From: Argopecten irradians
Taxonomy: Eukaryota; Mollusca; Bivalvia; Pectinida; Pectinidae
Length of the DNA stretch: 64,000 bases
Direction of reading: 5' to 3'
Assembly (NCBI RefSeq): GCF_041381155.1
Contig: NC_091137.1
Location: 12,271,765-12,335,764, forward strand
In this document: positions 46,186-59,024 of the stretch, one piece after another
How positions within the stretch are numbered: position 1 is the first letter of the stretch
How the letters are laid out: each line of letters starts with the position of its first letter
Notes under the pieces: generated by a model
The model's input: the letters and a program-made list of their open reading frames with translations, nothing else
What the model was told of the DNA's origin: nothing
The model's database searches: none
Translations under genes and position numbers: made by a program

Positions 46186-49100
46186 TATGCTCATGATCAA
46201 ATGTGCTAAATATTGACCAAGAGACAATTAACGGTTCAATGTCCCCTCATCGAAATTATGTTAATAGTCTTTTATTTTAATATAAGTAATGGAAGGACTA
46301 GTTCGAGTAAGTGCATCTAAATATCAATACATTTTAACTACAAGAGAGGCATAGTGTCTATATATTTTATCCAGTTAAAAAAAAATAAGAAGAACTATCA
46401 ATATATAAAATATTATGTAAACTAATACCAGTGTATATATACGTCACACCGGAAGAAGTATTTATCAGACAGGCTTCCATTTGATGCAAAGATCGAAAGA
46501 AATAAGTTGGATCAGAGAGAAAACAAGGAGAAAAGAAATAACAAAAACCGATGGTCAGTAACAGCTCAGCCAGCTCAGCTACAGTTTACCAAATACAAAT
46601 TTCTTCTGAAAACCTGAAATAATGTTAAAATTAAGGACGAGACCAGATCGAACTATTGGCGGAAATCGGAATCTGTCCTTATTATGATACAATGTACAGA
46701 AAATATGATCAAGATCAAAGTGAAATTAAAAAAAAACTCAGAAACTTCAACAATGAATTTAGCATATTTTTCGATTCTTTCTTATTCACAGACAATAAAA
46801 CTCTACACCGAAAAAATATGTATTCGGCTCTTTTTTAGTTATCGCCTTCACATTAATGTTTCTTTTTCGTATTATGCCCGACACTAATGAATTAGAAAGA
46901 GTAGTCAGACCGACATCAATTGACAAAGTGTTTCCCACAATTTCTTCAATTTACAAAGTTTAGTTTCAGGCAAAAGGCTTTTACTAGTAGCAGTGCTTTG
47001 TAGGCTGCTGTTGGCCGTCGTAATATTGACACCAATTTCAATTACATGCAATTAGATTAGTTTTATATATCTTTAAAAAACGACTTTTTATTCAATATTT
47101 CATGTAGAAAACAATACATTTCCATTCACAGAAGGTCTCTCATCAATTTGAAGTATCCTAATTTTCTTAATTACAGCCATTTGACACACTTTCTCCGAAC
47201 ACTCATTTATATAAAAGAAAAACTGACGATTTAAACTTACATTGATTATTTACCATACAATTTAATTTAGGAAATCTTGTTGCTTTGGCGTTGGTCCAAG
47301 GTAACACCTCAAAACATCCCAATGTTTGGGTCATACTTACTGGTGTCTTTAAAAAAACTTTTACCTCACACCAAATTTATCATTTTGATATACATGAAAT
47401 TTCATCAATAAAATCTGTGTAGCATCATGTCAATCATAGAACTCAAACCATTCGAGTTACGGTATGATAATATGAAAAAATACATTTGTCATAGTGGTGT
47501 CTTTTATTCAAATAATTAATTATCGTTAAGAATTAACAGTCTGGAACATATTTTATGCAATAATGTAACATTTCATTTTTCTTACATAGATATTTTATAA
47601 AATGTAAACTCATACAATAAATAATAAAGCATATCAAATATTTTACTTCTAATTTTCTTATATCTTTTATGTGGCAAATATGCTATAGGATTTAAACATC
47701 GCTCAATGAATGAATGACAACTGACTTGTTTACATATTACACAAAGGAGAGACTTCTACCAGCGTCTGCCAATGGGTATAGTGCCGAGTCTGGAGTGGCC
47801 GGGGTAGTAGGCCTGTTATATAGTTTCATTAACTCCCGAACGTGAGATAAGTTAGCCAATAACACTGAGCTTTATCATCTCACTTATCAGGTAGACTGGG
47901 GCACAGCCGATCAGATTTCTTTACCCTGCATCGTGTACGTTTGTACGTGCATCGCACACTTCATCTGATCCACGTGTTCCCCCAAACGGATTATTTCCTC
48001 CTCCGAAATTTAATTCTACAAAAACTGGAAGAACACCATGATGGGCATGAAATCTCAGACACGAATGGAGTGAGAGGTAGGTCCGATGCCATTAGTAAGA
48101 TTAATAAAAGGAAGATCAGATTTTCACAGCAAAGCTCGTTTACTTCAATAATAATCACTTTTCTTAAACCTGGAATACTATATAACATGTATACTGTATT
48201 TTTTTCTCTTTTTGATTCATTAGCTGTACTGATCAATAGAAATATGCTTTTATTTTGTTGATTTGAAACTATTTACCCATCCTTGTATGTATTTTGTTCT
48301 GTTTGTTTCTAATAATGGAGTTTTAAATATTTGGAAAGTTGTGAAGATGTGTTGTAAATGCTGTAACAGATATTGTTACTACAGTAAGCCTGTAGGTTTG
48401 CAGGATTTTTTTTATTTTAATAGTCAATCTAATTCCACTACTATACTTCACTAATTTTGTAAATGTTTTATATGCTGGATAAAGTTTGTCTTCATGTCTT
48501 CGCAACAAGTAATGCCCTTATTCGCATTATATATACACTGTATATATATATACATATATATATATCCCTTTTATCAAGAAACCCGCGACAAATTATTTTT
48601 TCAGAAATAGTTTTGATTTAATTAATTTTGATGTCTACGTTTAACAATAACGATTTTTTCGTTTGTTGAACAAAGGAAATATAAGTGCTTTAATTATAAC
48701 TAACTCTGGTTCTACCACATCACACGGGAGTGTCCAGATTAAATTTTCCTCACAAAGGTGTTTGAGATACGTATTTGGATAGGCTATTGAAATATCTGTG
48801 AGGTGCCTCTTGATATCGCCACTGTAACTTATGAAAGGCGACATACCTGGCACTAAATGCCAAAGGCTAGTTAGCTTACATTGATCATCAACAAACAGGA
48901 AACTGATTTAAAACCAAAGCTAAGTTCCATCTTCTAGTATTTTCATCATGATTGTGAAGATGATCATCCCGACAGTTTGATCGAGAAACACTTGTATTCC
49001 TAGACAACTGACTTTCCCGCGTTACTTTGGTAAAGTTATAATTAATTGACAGGGATATAGTGGGTGTTAGGTGTGGTCTTGTAACCTTTGTATCAGACAA

Positions 49101-49564
49101 AATGATCTGGAATCACGACTTTAGTAGCCTGAACTTTTCATGTATGCCAAGGCAGTGAGAGCCAAAATGTGTTGCTTTCTGGCAAGAGGCAGGGTTTGTA
49201 GCTAAAAACGGTTTAATTAATAGTAAACGAACATGAATGTCCGCATTATGAAGGATAGAACACTGTAATAACTAATCCAAACGCACTACTCATGGTCATT
49301 GACATACACAGGTAGGAGGTTTATAACGTAGATATAACCTGTTATCGCACTTCATGTGAATTTCATCGGGACAAACTGATTTATAGTAATACAATAAAAC
49401 GATCCCGCATTCTTATCATGAACAGAAAGGGGTTCTGAACATTCCAAGTAGACAGCTCTCGAATTTTAGAATAGTTTTATTCTGACATTTTGAAATCAAT
49501 GTATGTTGAAGAATAAAGAAATATCCAATAAATTAGGTCTGCTAGGTAAGTGGTGCCACCCATA
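46186..49564. other. Intergenic stretch without supported genes
   Basis: AT-rich with a TA-rich run at 48530-48565. A 47893-48090 frame ends at a possible donor (GAGAG/GTAGGT) but has no ATG near its start and no recognisable domain. Confidence 0.45.
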
Positions 49565-49634
49565 GGTATTAAACTCGTCTGACAATAAATGTCAATATAT
49601 ATATTGACATTTATTGTCAGACGAGTTTAATACC
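49565..49634. repeat. Perfect 70-bp palindrome
   Basis: The arm GGTATTAAACTCGTCTGACA continues to the centre at 49599/49600 and is mirrored exactly. The similarity continues imperfectly outwards (TGCCACCCA on both sides). With no loop, it is a candidate cruciform or the fused end pair of an inverted-repeat element. Confidence 0.9.
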
Positions 49635-49904
49635 CATGATGCCACCCACTTTTATTACACGGCGTTTCAGTTGATAGTCAAATTTCACCATCTACAAGAC
49701 CACGCAATTCGATTCTTTATGTCGCGGTCACCGCATTCTAAATATAGTCAAACCATCAATGGAATTGAGCGTCAAAGTGCTTTCGATGACCAAAATGATT
49801 GTTTATCACTGTTTACAATTATTCCACTACTACTTTGGTTATTTTTCAATGTCACTTGTAAATGTGACATACTTAAATACAGCCATCAGCTGTGTGGGCC
49901 GAAT

Positions 49905-50275
49905 ATAACAGCCTATATCCCCAGAATTCCCTAGATCTAATACAGCAGCCTACATCCCCTGAATTCCGAGCTCCAATACAACAGGATATATCCCCAGAAT
50001 TCCCTAACTCTAATACAACAGTCTATATCCCTAAATTCCCTAGCTCTTATATAACAGCCTATATCTCTTGAATCCTCTAGCCTTTATAAAACAGTCTGTA
50101 TCCCCAGAATTCCATAGCTCTTATACAACAGCCTATATCCCCAGAATTCCATAGCTCTTATACAACAGCCTATATCCCCAGAATTCTATAGCTCTTATAC
50201 AACAGCCTATATCTCCAGAAATCCCTTTCTTTTATACAACAGTCTATATCCCCAGAATTTCCTAGTCTTGTCAAA
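49905..50275. repeat. Decayed minisatellite, about 36-37 bp, about 10 copies
   Basis: Units contain CAGCCTATATCCCCAGAATT then CCCTAGCTCTTATACAA, with many substitutions and small indels. It is older than the other arrays in the window. Confidence 0.85.
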
Positions 50276-53200
50276 TCAAATAAGACATGAAAGTATAAAT
50301 TACAATGGAAGGTTGTGCTAAGGCTATAACATGGAGGAAATTTAAAATTCTGTTCTTCCCCTGAAGTTATACATTCAAATCCACATTAATAAATTCAAAT
50401 CTAATAACCTTATTTTCAATGGAATTTAACTCTAATATGCATGTATATTTAGCTAGTGACAATTAAATCAAAAGTTGCATATAACAAGAATACAAAAATA
50501 GTGATCCAACAATTTGTGAACATAGTTGCGATGTTTTAACCCTGTTGCTGGTGATAAAATACTAAAAGGATTTTAAGCAGCACATCAGTGTAAATGCATT
50601 TATTATCAGTGTATCATGCTAAAGCAAGACCAGACATATATCAAAGTTTAGTAATAAACGCATGCACGTTAGATTAGCGTATAGTCGAGCAGATAAGTGA
50701 GTTACAATACCGTCAGGCGGATTTTATTGTACATATTGGGGGAACATATAAGCTAATCTAGCACAGGGCTACAACATAACAATATAGAATTTCTGAATCA
50801 AAGCCAATTTAATTGCTGCAAAAAGGAAGAGCCTCCGGATGTACATTGTATGTCCAGTGATGCAATTGCGAGGCATTCATAAGCATTAATCGTCAGCTCA
50901 CACGTGCTTTTAAATTCATACCATTCGTATCAAAGATAGACTTTATTTGACACAGTAAACAAAGAGTTTATAATCGGCTACACCTTGAAAATTTAAACAA
51001 AAAATAATATATGAAATACACAATACAAATATGGTCATAAATGTATCTTTTCAAAACATATTCTGGGCCATACTTAAAACGATAGTTGTCTATCAAATAT
51101 CATATCTACATATTCTGTATTCTACTTCTCCGTTTGAATTACAGTAAAGAATCATTATCTTAACACATGTCGTGTATATGATGACTTTGAAGTGTTTTCA
51201 ATTCAAATATATATTGCTAACTTTTTAAATTTTCGTCAATACTGTAATTTTTGCGTGCGATTTCTTCTCGCGTCGATTGTATATAATATTGAGAGCGATT
51301 GTAATCCACAAAAGCATTGTGCACGAAAACAATCAATAACATGTACAAAAGAGCTTTACACCTGAAAATGGCATAAATTACTAGTAAATGCATTGAAAAC
51401 TCATTTGGTTATGAAAACACACAAAAAAATGGTTTGGAATATGGGGATTTGGGAATGCAAAAAATCCCATTGTCATTTCCTTCCAACAGCCATTTATCAG
51501 CTACATATTATCACACAGATGCTGAGCCATGAGTGTGGGTAGGTTTTATCGCCAGATGTGAGGGGATGAGATTGTCAGAGAAAAAACCGGTGTAGCAAAC
51601 ACTTTCAGCTCCTCTGTTTAATAGACAATTAATTATTCTATTATAGGAACCCTAACAAGGTCGAGACATCACGGAAATTGTAACAGTTCCCTCACCACAT
51701 TTGTGTTTTATTTGGAGGCTGTGCCCACAACACTTCCCACTAGAGGCCACCTGTCCCACTGCTAGTGAGCTTCATACTGTTGTAAGCAACATTAGCTCAC
51801 ATTTACCGTCTTATTAAACCGCCATCATAACAAATTTTTATTCATGTAATATGCAAGCGGGAATAATTGGACAACGAATTCCTATGCACCACTCCAATCA
51901 ACTCTTCGCAAATTTTTATTATTACGTAACTAAAAGATTAATCAGGCTGGTTTTAGCTTGATGGCGGAATCTGTCGTAGAGGAAAATACATTGCTGAATG
52001 AATTGTCCGGATTTATCATTTTAAGCACATGTTGATAACTGAAACTTGATTTCTGTTTTGTACGGCGTGTTGCAGAAGTAATATCTCAAAGAAATGAAAA
52101 GAAACTAGCACACAAGCCCTGCAGCCTACAAATTCCCTTTTGCTTCTATGTTTACCAGAATTAAGGAATACAACTCATTGTTGTAATACATTACATCAAT
52201 TAATTTGGAATTATATCATAAAATCACACTCAAAGAGATAAAAGAATAATAGCAATACAAGTTAATTTCTTTAAAATGTTACAAAATCAGCAATATCAGT
52301 TGATATAAGAATATCTCTTCCAATTAGAAATATGCCCTGTATTAGGATTTGAAGTTGATTTGATAATGGTGTGAGTTCGAGGATAATAACTCTAGTTTTA
52401 CCAAGCGTCAGACTGGCTAGGCTGAGGCTAGATTTATAGAGATTTTATACCTCGCTTCCCCTGACTTCCCTTCAAGTGGTAACAAGAAGCAGGTGTCTTT
52501 GTTCTGGAGGTTCCTTGATCCCGTCAGGACGACCAATCCCCTGTGTCCAGTTACAGGATGATTAAAATATTGTATAGAGACGCTGTATATGTGATTTTGA
52601 CATAACATACGGTGCATAACTTGAACGATGAACGATGTACCATTTATCCATTTGTCCTTACTTTAATTAATAAAAAACTCCTATAAATCAACCAAGGGTC
52701 CTTTACTTCCCCATAATCATTATAATGTTAAAACCTTATTAAATGGTAGTCAAGTTTGTGTTGAAGATATAGATACATAATTATTACATCAGTATCCATA
52801 ACTGAAACCAATAGATTTACATAAGTTCCACTACAGTGAAGGATAGGTTGAGGAAATATTTAATGATTATGTTAAATGTATCATCATTTTGAATATTGCA
52901 ACAAAATTTGTAAAAATGAAGATAATGTACAGATTGTTCATTTTACAGGCTAGCTGGTTTGTTTTGTTTAACGTCCCCGTAACAGCTATCGTCATTTAGA
53001 TAAAGGTTTTGGCAGCATATTTGTCGTATCAATGAAACTGCGCAATTTGTCGTATCAATGCAACTGCGCAACATTCAATACTTAGTATACTTTTTATTGG
53101 TCCTGCTGTTCAATAATATAATACTAGTATTTTATCATACCTTTGATGCATTAAGATTGTGGAAGGTGAAAACTGATTAAAAGATGGTCCGTGGTCAGAA

Positions 53201-56200
53201 AATATTTTACCGCTGCCAAGTATTTTAATTGTTTTTATATCAAATCAACAACGCTTTCGTGAAGTTTCACAGAAATGAAAAAATGGAATCTTGACCTTCC
53301 AAAATGTAGCCTAATAACTCGAAAACTAATAGTCTGCGACCCTTTTTAGTTAAATGTCATGTAATATCACACAGCAGCAGTCATTATGTTCAAAATTCAT
53401 CGATGCATCAATTGATTTTTTATACATGTACTTCATTTATTACACCTTTTATAAATCTAAAAAGCATAAGTTTAAAATAAACTTGCATTGACAGCTTTAA
53501 TATTCTTTCTAAACTACATGTAAAAGTTTATATTAGAACTGGCTCGGCCAGTACGTATTGTACATGGTATGTCTTTCTGAGTTGCTTCATTTCCTACTGG
53601 CTTCGTTAGTCCTAGAACGCATATTGCTTTTGTCATTAACATTCCCCGGCCAGCGTCCATCCGTCATGTTTCATTTAGAAGTCGGTAGTTCTAAGTGATG
53701 GGCCAATGTCACAATGACCTAGAAATCGCACAGATAGTCTTGGCACAGAAAAGGGATATTGATTATTAATATTCATATAATTCGGTAAAATTTTTGAGTC
53801 CTTATCATGCTTTGGGTAGGTTGATAAATACACTCGGATAATGAAACTTAATGACTTAAACCACGTGAACTAGCCTCCAACCAAAACTATTATAGAACGG
53901 AGTGTAGAAATCATTTAGAAAATTTCATTATGGTCTTTTTTAGATGTTCGGTAAGCCTGGCTTTTAATTTGAAAAACACTTATAAATGGTACAAAACATG
54001 AGCTAAAATAAGATGGTATAAAAATAAGATAGGTAATAATTGTTAAATTGATTAGTGGAATGAGATCGTGATTTGTGTCCCACTATCGACACATTGACGT
54101 CTCATAGTTCCAGTGAAGTAATAATTAATGAGGTAAATAGTACTGACCCCTTCTTCCCAATTCACACACTTCTGCTAAGCAGTTCCCACCCAGTGATAAT
54201 TAATGGATGGAGGCAGGGGTTAGATAGAATGATCAGTAGATAACGTACAGTTTCCAACGGTGTATTGCAGTTCCTCCATTAAACCATGAACCCTGGCCCC
54301 TCTATCTATCTGTAAGTGACGGGACAGACAGGCCTGTTGGTCATTAACTTCGCTCTATTTCAGTTTGTTCGTCCCAACTAGATAAAACGGTCCATCATTC
54401 TCATTACTGCATTCATCACTAAAACTTTGAACCAAACATGCCTGCATCATAATGATGGTACTTCCATGATTTCCATCATGCCCCCATATTATCGACTAAT
54501 CAGCATGCGATCAGCTGTCCATAAGTAACAACTGTGCCTGACCAGTAAGCGTTCAGCTGTCCGGGACTGACCACCGTGGCCAATCATCTGTCCACACCCT
54601 GTTGAGAAGGGTAAACAGTTTGACTGATGGCGCGAGAGAGAGGTTATAGGGCGATAAATGACCACAGCAAATTCAGTGCTGTTCATTATCTGGCCGACTA
54701 GTGTCAATTACTGCAGGGGTCTGGCACCAGTTCGTTAGCTACGGTTGGTGGTCAATGTCAGACTCGTAAGGAGCAACAAACAAACTGATGTAACTGGCTA
54801 AATACTTCAAGACGTTTTTGGTTATGTCCGATACAGTAATGAACTTTATTTCCTTTGAAAATACTTACACAGGAAAAGACTTTTTACAACAGTGAAAAAA
54901 ATCATTGACAACAACAACAAAAATAATAATAAGCAACAAATGGGGAAAACCAGCGTTTTTCTTTGCAACAACAAAAATAACTATCAACAATAAGAACAAC
55001 AGATAAAAAACGTTTTTTTCTCTATGCTATTTTTGTAGATCACTCGTAGGAAAGCTTAACTTACTTGAGAGGGGAAAGGCTAACTAAACAGAACGCCAGT
55101 TATGTTCGGTTCTTACATAAGTTTCGCATGCATCAGTGAGATAAAACTAGCTTCATTTCTACCATACCTTTGTGATAAAAGAACTTACTTCAACGTTCAA
55201 AGAGCTAGGGAAATTCTTTTATTCAACAATGAATTGGTACGTGAGTGAAAGCACGAAGTCTATAAACATGATATATAAAAGCAATGTTTTAGAAGTAGAT
55301 ACGGATAGATGTTTTAGCTGATAGGTTATACTTCTAGCTGACTGATCCACATGACTGCTATAGTGTTATCTCCCAGTAATCTCCAGGCACCAGTTGGCTT
55401 CAGTTTTTCATCGGTTCCTTTAAAATCCGCCTTATCTGTAATCCTAGTTGATTTGAAATCTCCAACAGAAGGAGTATATCCCTCCGTTCTAAAGACGAGA
55501 TATCCTAGCCCAAACTGACACCGTTACCATAACATCAACTTCCTAACCTTAAAAATTATCTTTTAGTTCAAGCATATTTTTTTAAAGCTGTTCTGCTAAT
55601 TGGATTTGCCTGTTTTAATTTGTTTAAGATTCACGTGTCTACATAAAACCAAACTGTAAACTAGAGTAAGTATTTCCTACTCATGCCACTGGGTCTTGCA
55701 TGAGGACCCGACTCTATGTTGTACAGTGTACGTGGCTATATATTTTGGGCAAGACTTAGTGTGACAAAAAAAAAGGAAAAGAAATCTTTAGTAGAGCATG
55801 ATTTTAATGCTTCCTGTTTTTGGTGATGAATGAAATACTACAGACCTATATCTTAGTGGATATTTTATCATGGTGGACACTTTGCCATAATCAAAAGACG
55901 CTAAGAGGAATAAATAAAATTTCTGGTTTGTTTTGTGTTTCAGCTAACCTCCTCAGGAAAGGCCATGTGCCTTGTGTCACTTTTAAAGATAAAGTCTATT
56001 TAATTTCACGGAATTGTCGAATCGGTCCTGTAGCTGGTAGAGAAAACAAACACCAACCCCTACCCTTCTCCTCCTCCCCCTCTCACTTCCCCTGGCTTCC
56101 TTCTCCGATTTTGATACCATTTTGACGGAGTTGCCAAAGTAAATTGACTAATGTTACCAAACGTATCACAGATAGCCTTCTAAATGTAGGTCTATATATA

Positions 56201-57090
56201 CTTACTCACGTGGAATTTGATCTGGGTTCTGTGCCAGTATATCTAGGATTTTTCTTTAAAAAACGTTGGATGTCGGTTTTTTTTTATTAAATTGTTGAGT
56301 AGTGACTCATTCGTTGTATCCTCGTGTTTTAAGTCAACCCAGGATATAAACTATGTAAAATGAAACATTTTCAGCTTATTTTTTGTTTTGATTTTGTCAG
56401 TTTCTTTTTTTTCTTTTATATAAATCTTTTTAAAGTATTAATTCTCGCAGGAAATCCGATCGCCTGACTACAAAACGTTATGAATACAACATCTTGAAAT
56501 TTCTGTCAGTTTTTGGGTGTTTTTTCTAAAGATGATTTGAGTTGTATAACTAAATATAATTCATCTTAGCTTGCCCGTAAAAAGAAATTTCGTAATAACT
56601 ATACGTACATCACCACAACCTGTCTGTGAATATTTCGAGGCTTCAAATTTTGCAGCAGCTAGACATTTTAAACAGGTGCCTGTGTAGATTGTTTGACAGA
56701 TAGCACAAAGTATTTTATGTTCCAACTGAAAGACAAGTCATCATGGTGCACCTAACACCCCTCTAGACCCGAAGTGTTGGCATCATGTGAAATACAGCCC
56801 ATGAGGGGCCAGTGCGGTCCTCATCGTCTAGACGAAGACATTGTGTTTTTATTTTGGTACACAATTTTATATTTGGTCTTAACTAACATGTAACCATCAG
56901 ATTATTTATAGACTATCTTCTGTTCACTAAATGCCAAATTAGCAAAAATTACTTATTTATTTTCATTCTAAATTATATCGCCGTATTTTGAAATTTAGAA
57001 TCAAACATGATTTAAATTTATAAAGAATTATAGAGACGGTCAAACTAGAGCAAAAGACATGCGCATGCATTCTTCGGTAAATAATATAAG
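50276..57090. other. Intergenic stretch without supported genes
   Basis: No coding exon or RNA gene is supported. A 27-base direct duplication containing TTGTCGTATCAATG and AACTGCGCAA occurs at 53019-53072. The stretch 54080-54720 is slightly GC-richer, with TAATTA-type sites (54124, 54197) and repeated CAGCTGTCC (54512, 54553), but it has no gene-like frame. Confidence 0.45.
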
Positions 57091-57172
57091 ACTCTTTCAT
57101 ATGTGGATATGAAGGATATTGTGACCCCGAGGGTAGAATATCCCTATCCTTCATACCCACTTATGAAAGAGT
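57091..57172. mobile_element. Short inverted-repeat (hairpin) element
   Basis: ACTCTTTCATATGTGGATAT on the left mirrors the right end ACTTATGAAAGAGT, with stems of about 36 bases and few mismatches around GTGACCCCGAGGGT. It resembles a MITE reduced to its inverted ends. A TGACGTCA site lies 230 bases to the right. Confidence 0.6.
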
Positions 57173-58664
57173 ATTTTTCTTTCATACCTCGACGTTTTAT
57201 TGCAATTTTACAACTATAATATCCCACCGTTTTGAAATAAATTCAAAGAAATCCACGACTGAAAGTCAATTGCCCATACATGAAAAATTGCGCGATATTT
57301 CCAACCAAAATTCCGTTGTTTGCATCTCTTGTAGTAAAAGCAGTCAAGTTTGTGAAAAAAATGTTAAAATTTTACCGAGGAAATAGAAATTTTGTTGCCG
57401 CCGTGACGTCACGAGGCTTTATTGTATGGGCAGCCATGCAATACAGCCTCAGGCGACATGAGTGCATGCCCTTGACCAGCCAGTATTACACTATTATGAA
57501 AGAAAATATAATTTTTAATACACGCTTTCGTTTTAAAAATCAATCAGAGAAGTAAACAATATCACTAAATATTCCAACTTTTGGGTAAATAGTCGGTTAT
57601 AGTGTGTTTATTAAAAGAAAAAGCATTGTTATACGTAAGGCACTTATCGATCATTCGTGTTTTCTGTAATTTCAGGGTGTGGTTAAGAACAGGTTATTAC
57701 TTTGCATTGCAGTTTAAAACCACGACCATTGCCCAATGAACAACACATTTATAACAAAATTTGTTACGAATGCCAAAATAAATTACACTCTTCCTTCCAC
57801 TAGGGTGATATGATGATGTGTTGGTTTTCTATATTTTTGCAAATGAGAGTTGTATCATTATAAATACAAACAGCCACTGTGTATGGAGTAGTGCCAGTCC
57901 GCCGTGTAGTGAATGCGCTTCGCTGTAGTAACAAAATCTTGTTGACTTTTCAGGCTGAAATCATTCGGCGTGGAATCGCCAAAGGTTGAGGGACTGTATC
58001 GTGGAGAAATGTGAAAATGGCAAAAATGAAAGTGGAATGCATCTAGTGGCGGGGATTTTATTTCGTTATTGGCATCATTAGGCATTGTGTGTAGACAATT
58101 ACAAATTGTTACGGAGATTCCAGGAATCAGCGGCATTAGTAACGGTCGCTAAGGAAAGCTACTGATGTGATGAATAGGAGATTTGTGTCAGAAAGGTAAC
58201 TATCTCTGTATATATTGTTACTCCAGATGTTGACATCATACATCTTAATTAAACCTACACATGGCAATATTAGCTTCAGCTGGTGTGAGAAACTTTAGTA
58301 CTATTTTGAGGTTTTATGGTGTATTCTTTTTGAAATAGGCTCATAATACTCAAATAAAATAAGATTTATACTTTAAACACTATCCAAGACAGAAATAGAT
58401 ACAAATGTATAATGAAAAAGTTTTATTAACTATAAGTATTGCAGTACTACCCATTGACTGTTTGTGATCATAACACGTAAAAATGAAATTATATTTCCCT
58501 ATGGCTAAAAGAAACATATCAAGTGACGATGTCTGGAACATTTTTGTTGAATACATATTTTCCTTAAATCTACAATATTTTAGTTATAAATATAACAAAA
58601 AAAAATATTTAAGCTCAAAATGGCTCTCCTACCTTATGGATACTCAGCGGTGAATTTTTTTTTC
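57173..58664. other. Intergenic stretch without supported genes
   Basis: The frames at 57280-57555 (+) and 57858-58136 (-) show no domain, signal peptide or splice support. Confidence 0.45.
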
Positions 58665-59024
58665 CATTGCTCCACCGCTGACAAAAAGTATTTTTTCACT
58701 ATCAAAAACAGGAGCTGACGATTAAGTATTTTTCTTCAGTTACAAAAGTTACTTACTTTACACCGTTACCATCACTGAAAAGTTTGAGCTTTTAATTTGA
58801 CTTCAAGTTAAAAATATGAAAAATAATTAATTGCATCCCGAAAAAATTCCATGGTACTATATCCTATATGGAATGAAGTACTGATTGCGCATGTACCAAA
58901 GGCAAAATAAATTATCTTTTATTATTTGTTGTGTTAATTAGTCATATATATACACAATTAAACGCCAATTATTGTTAAAATGATGAATATCATTTATGCT
59001 CTGTCGGCGGTGGAGCATCTTTAA
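58665..59024 (-). mobile_element. MITE family A, copy 3 (reverse orientation)
   Basis: Reverse-complement match to the copies at 1549-1910 and 35307-35667. The right end, GTCGGCGGTGGAGCATCTTT, is the intact inverted repeat; the left end keeps GCTCCACCGCTGAC. Confidence 0.75.

Noticed and set aside
47893-48095. Exon-like segment with a possible GTAGGT donor
   Set aside because: No ATG or clear acceptor and no recognisable protein similarity.
52410-52617. Reverse-strand promoter (GGTATAAAATC near 52445) with a 66-codon frame
   Set aside because: The TATA-like word lies inside the frame, and no initiator, ATG exon or strong donor follows.
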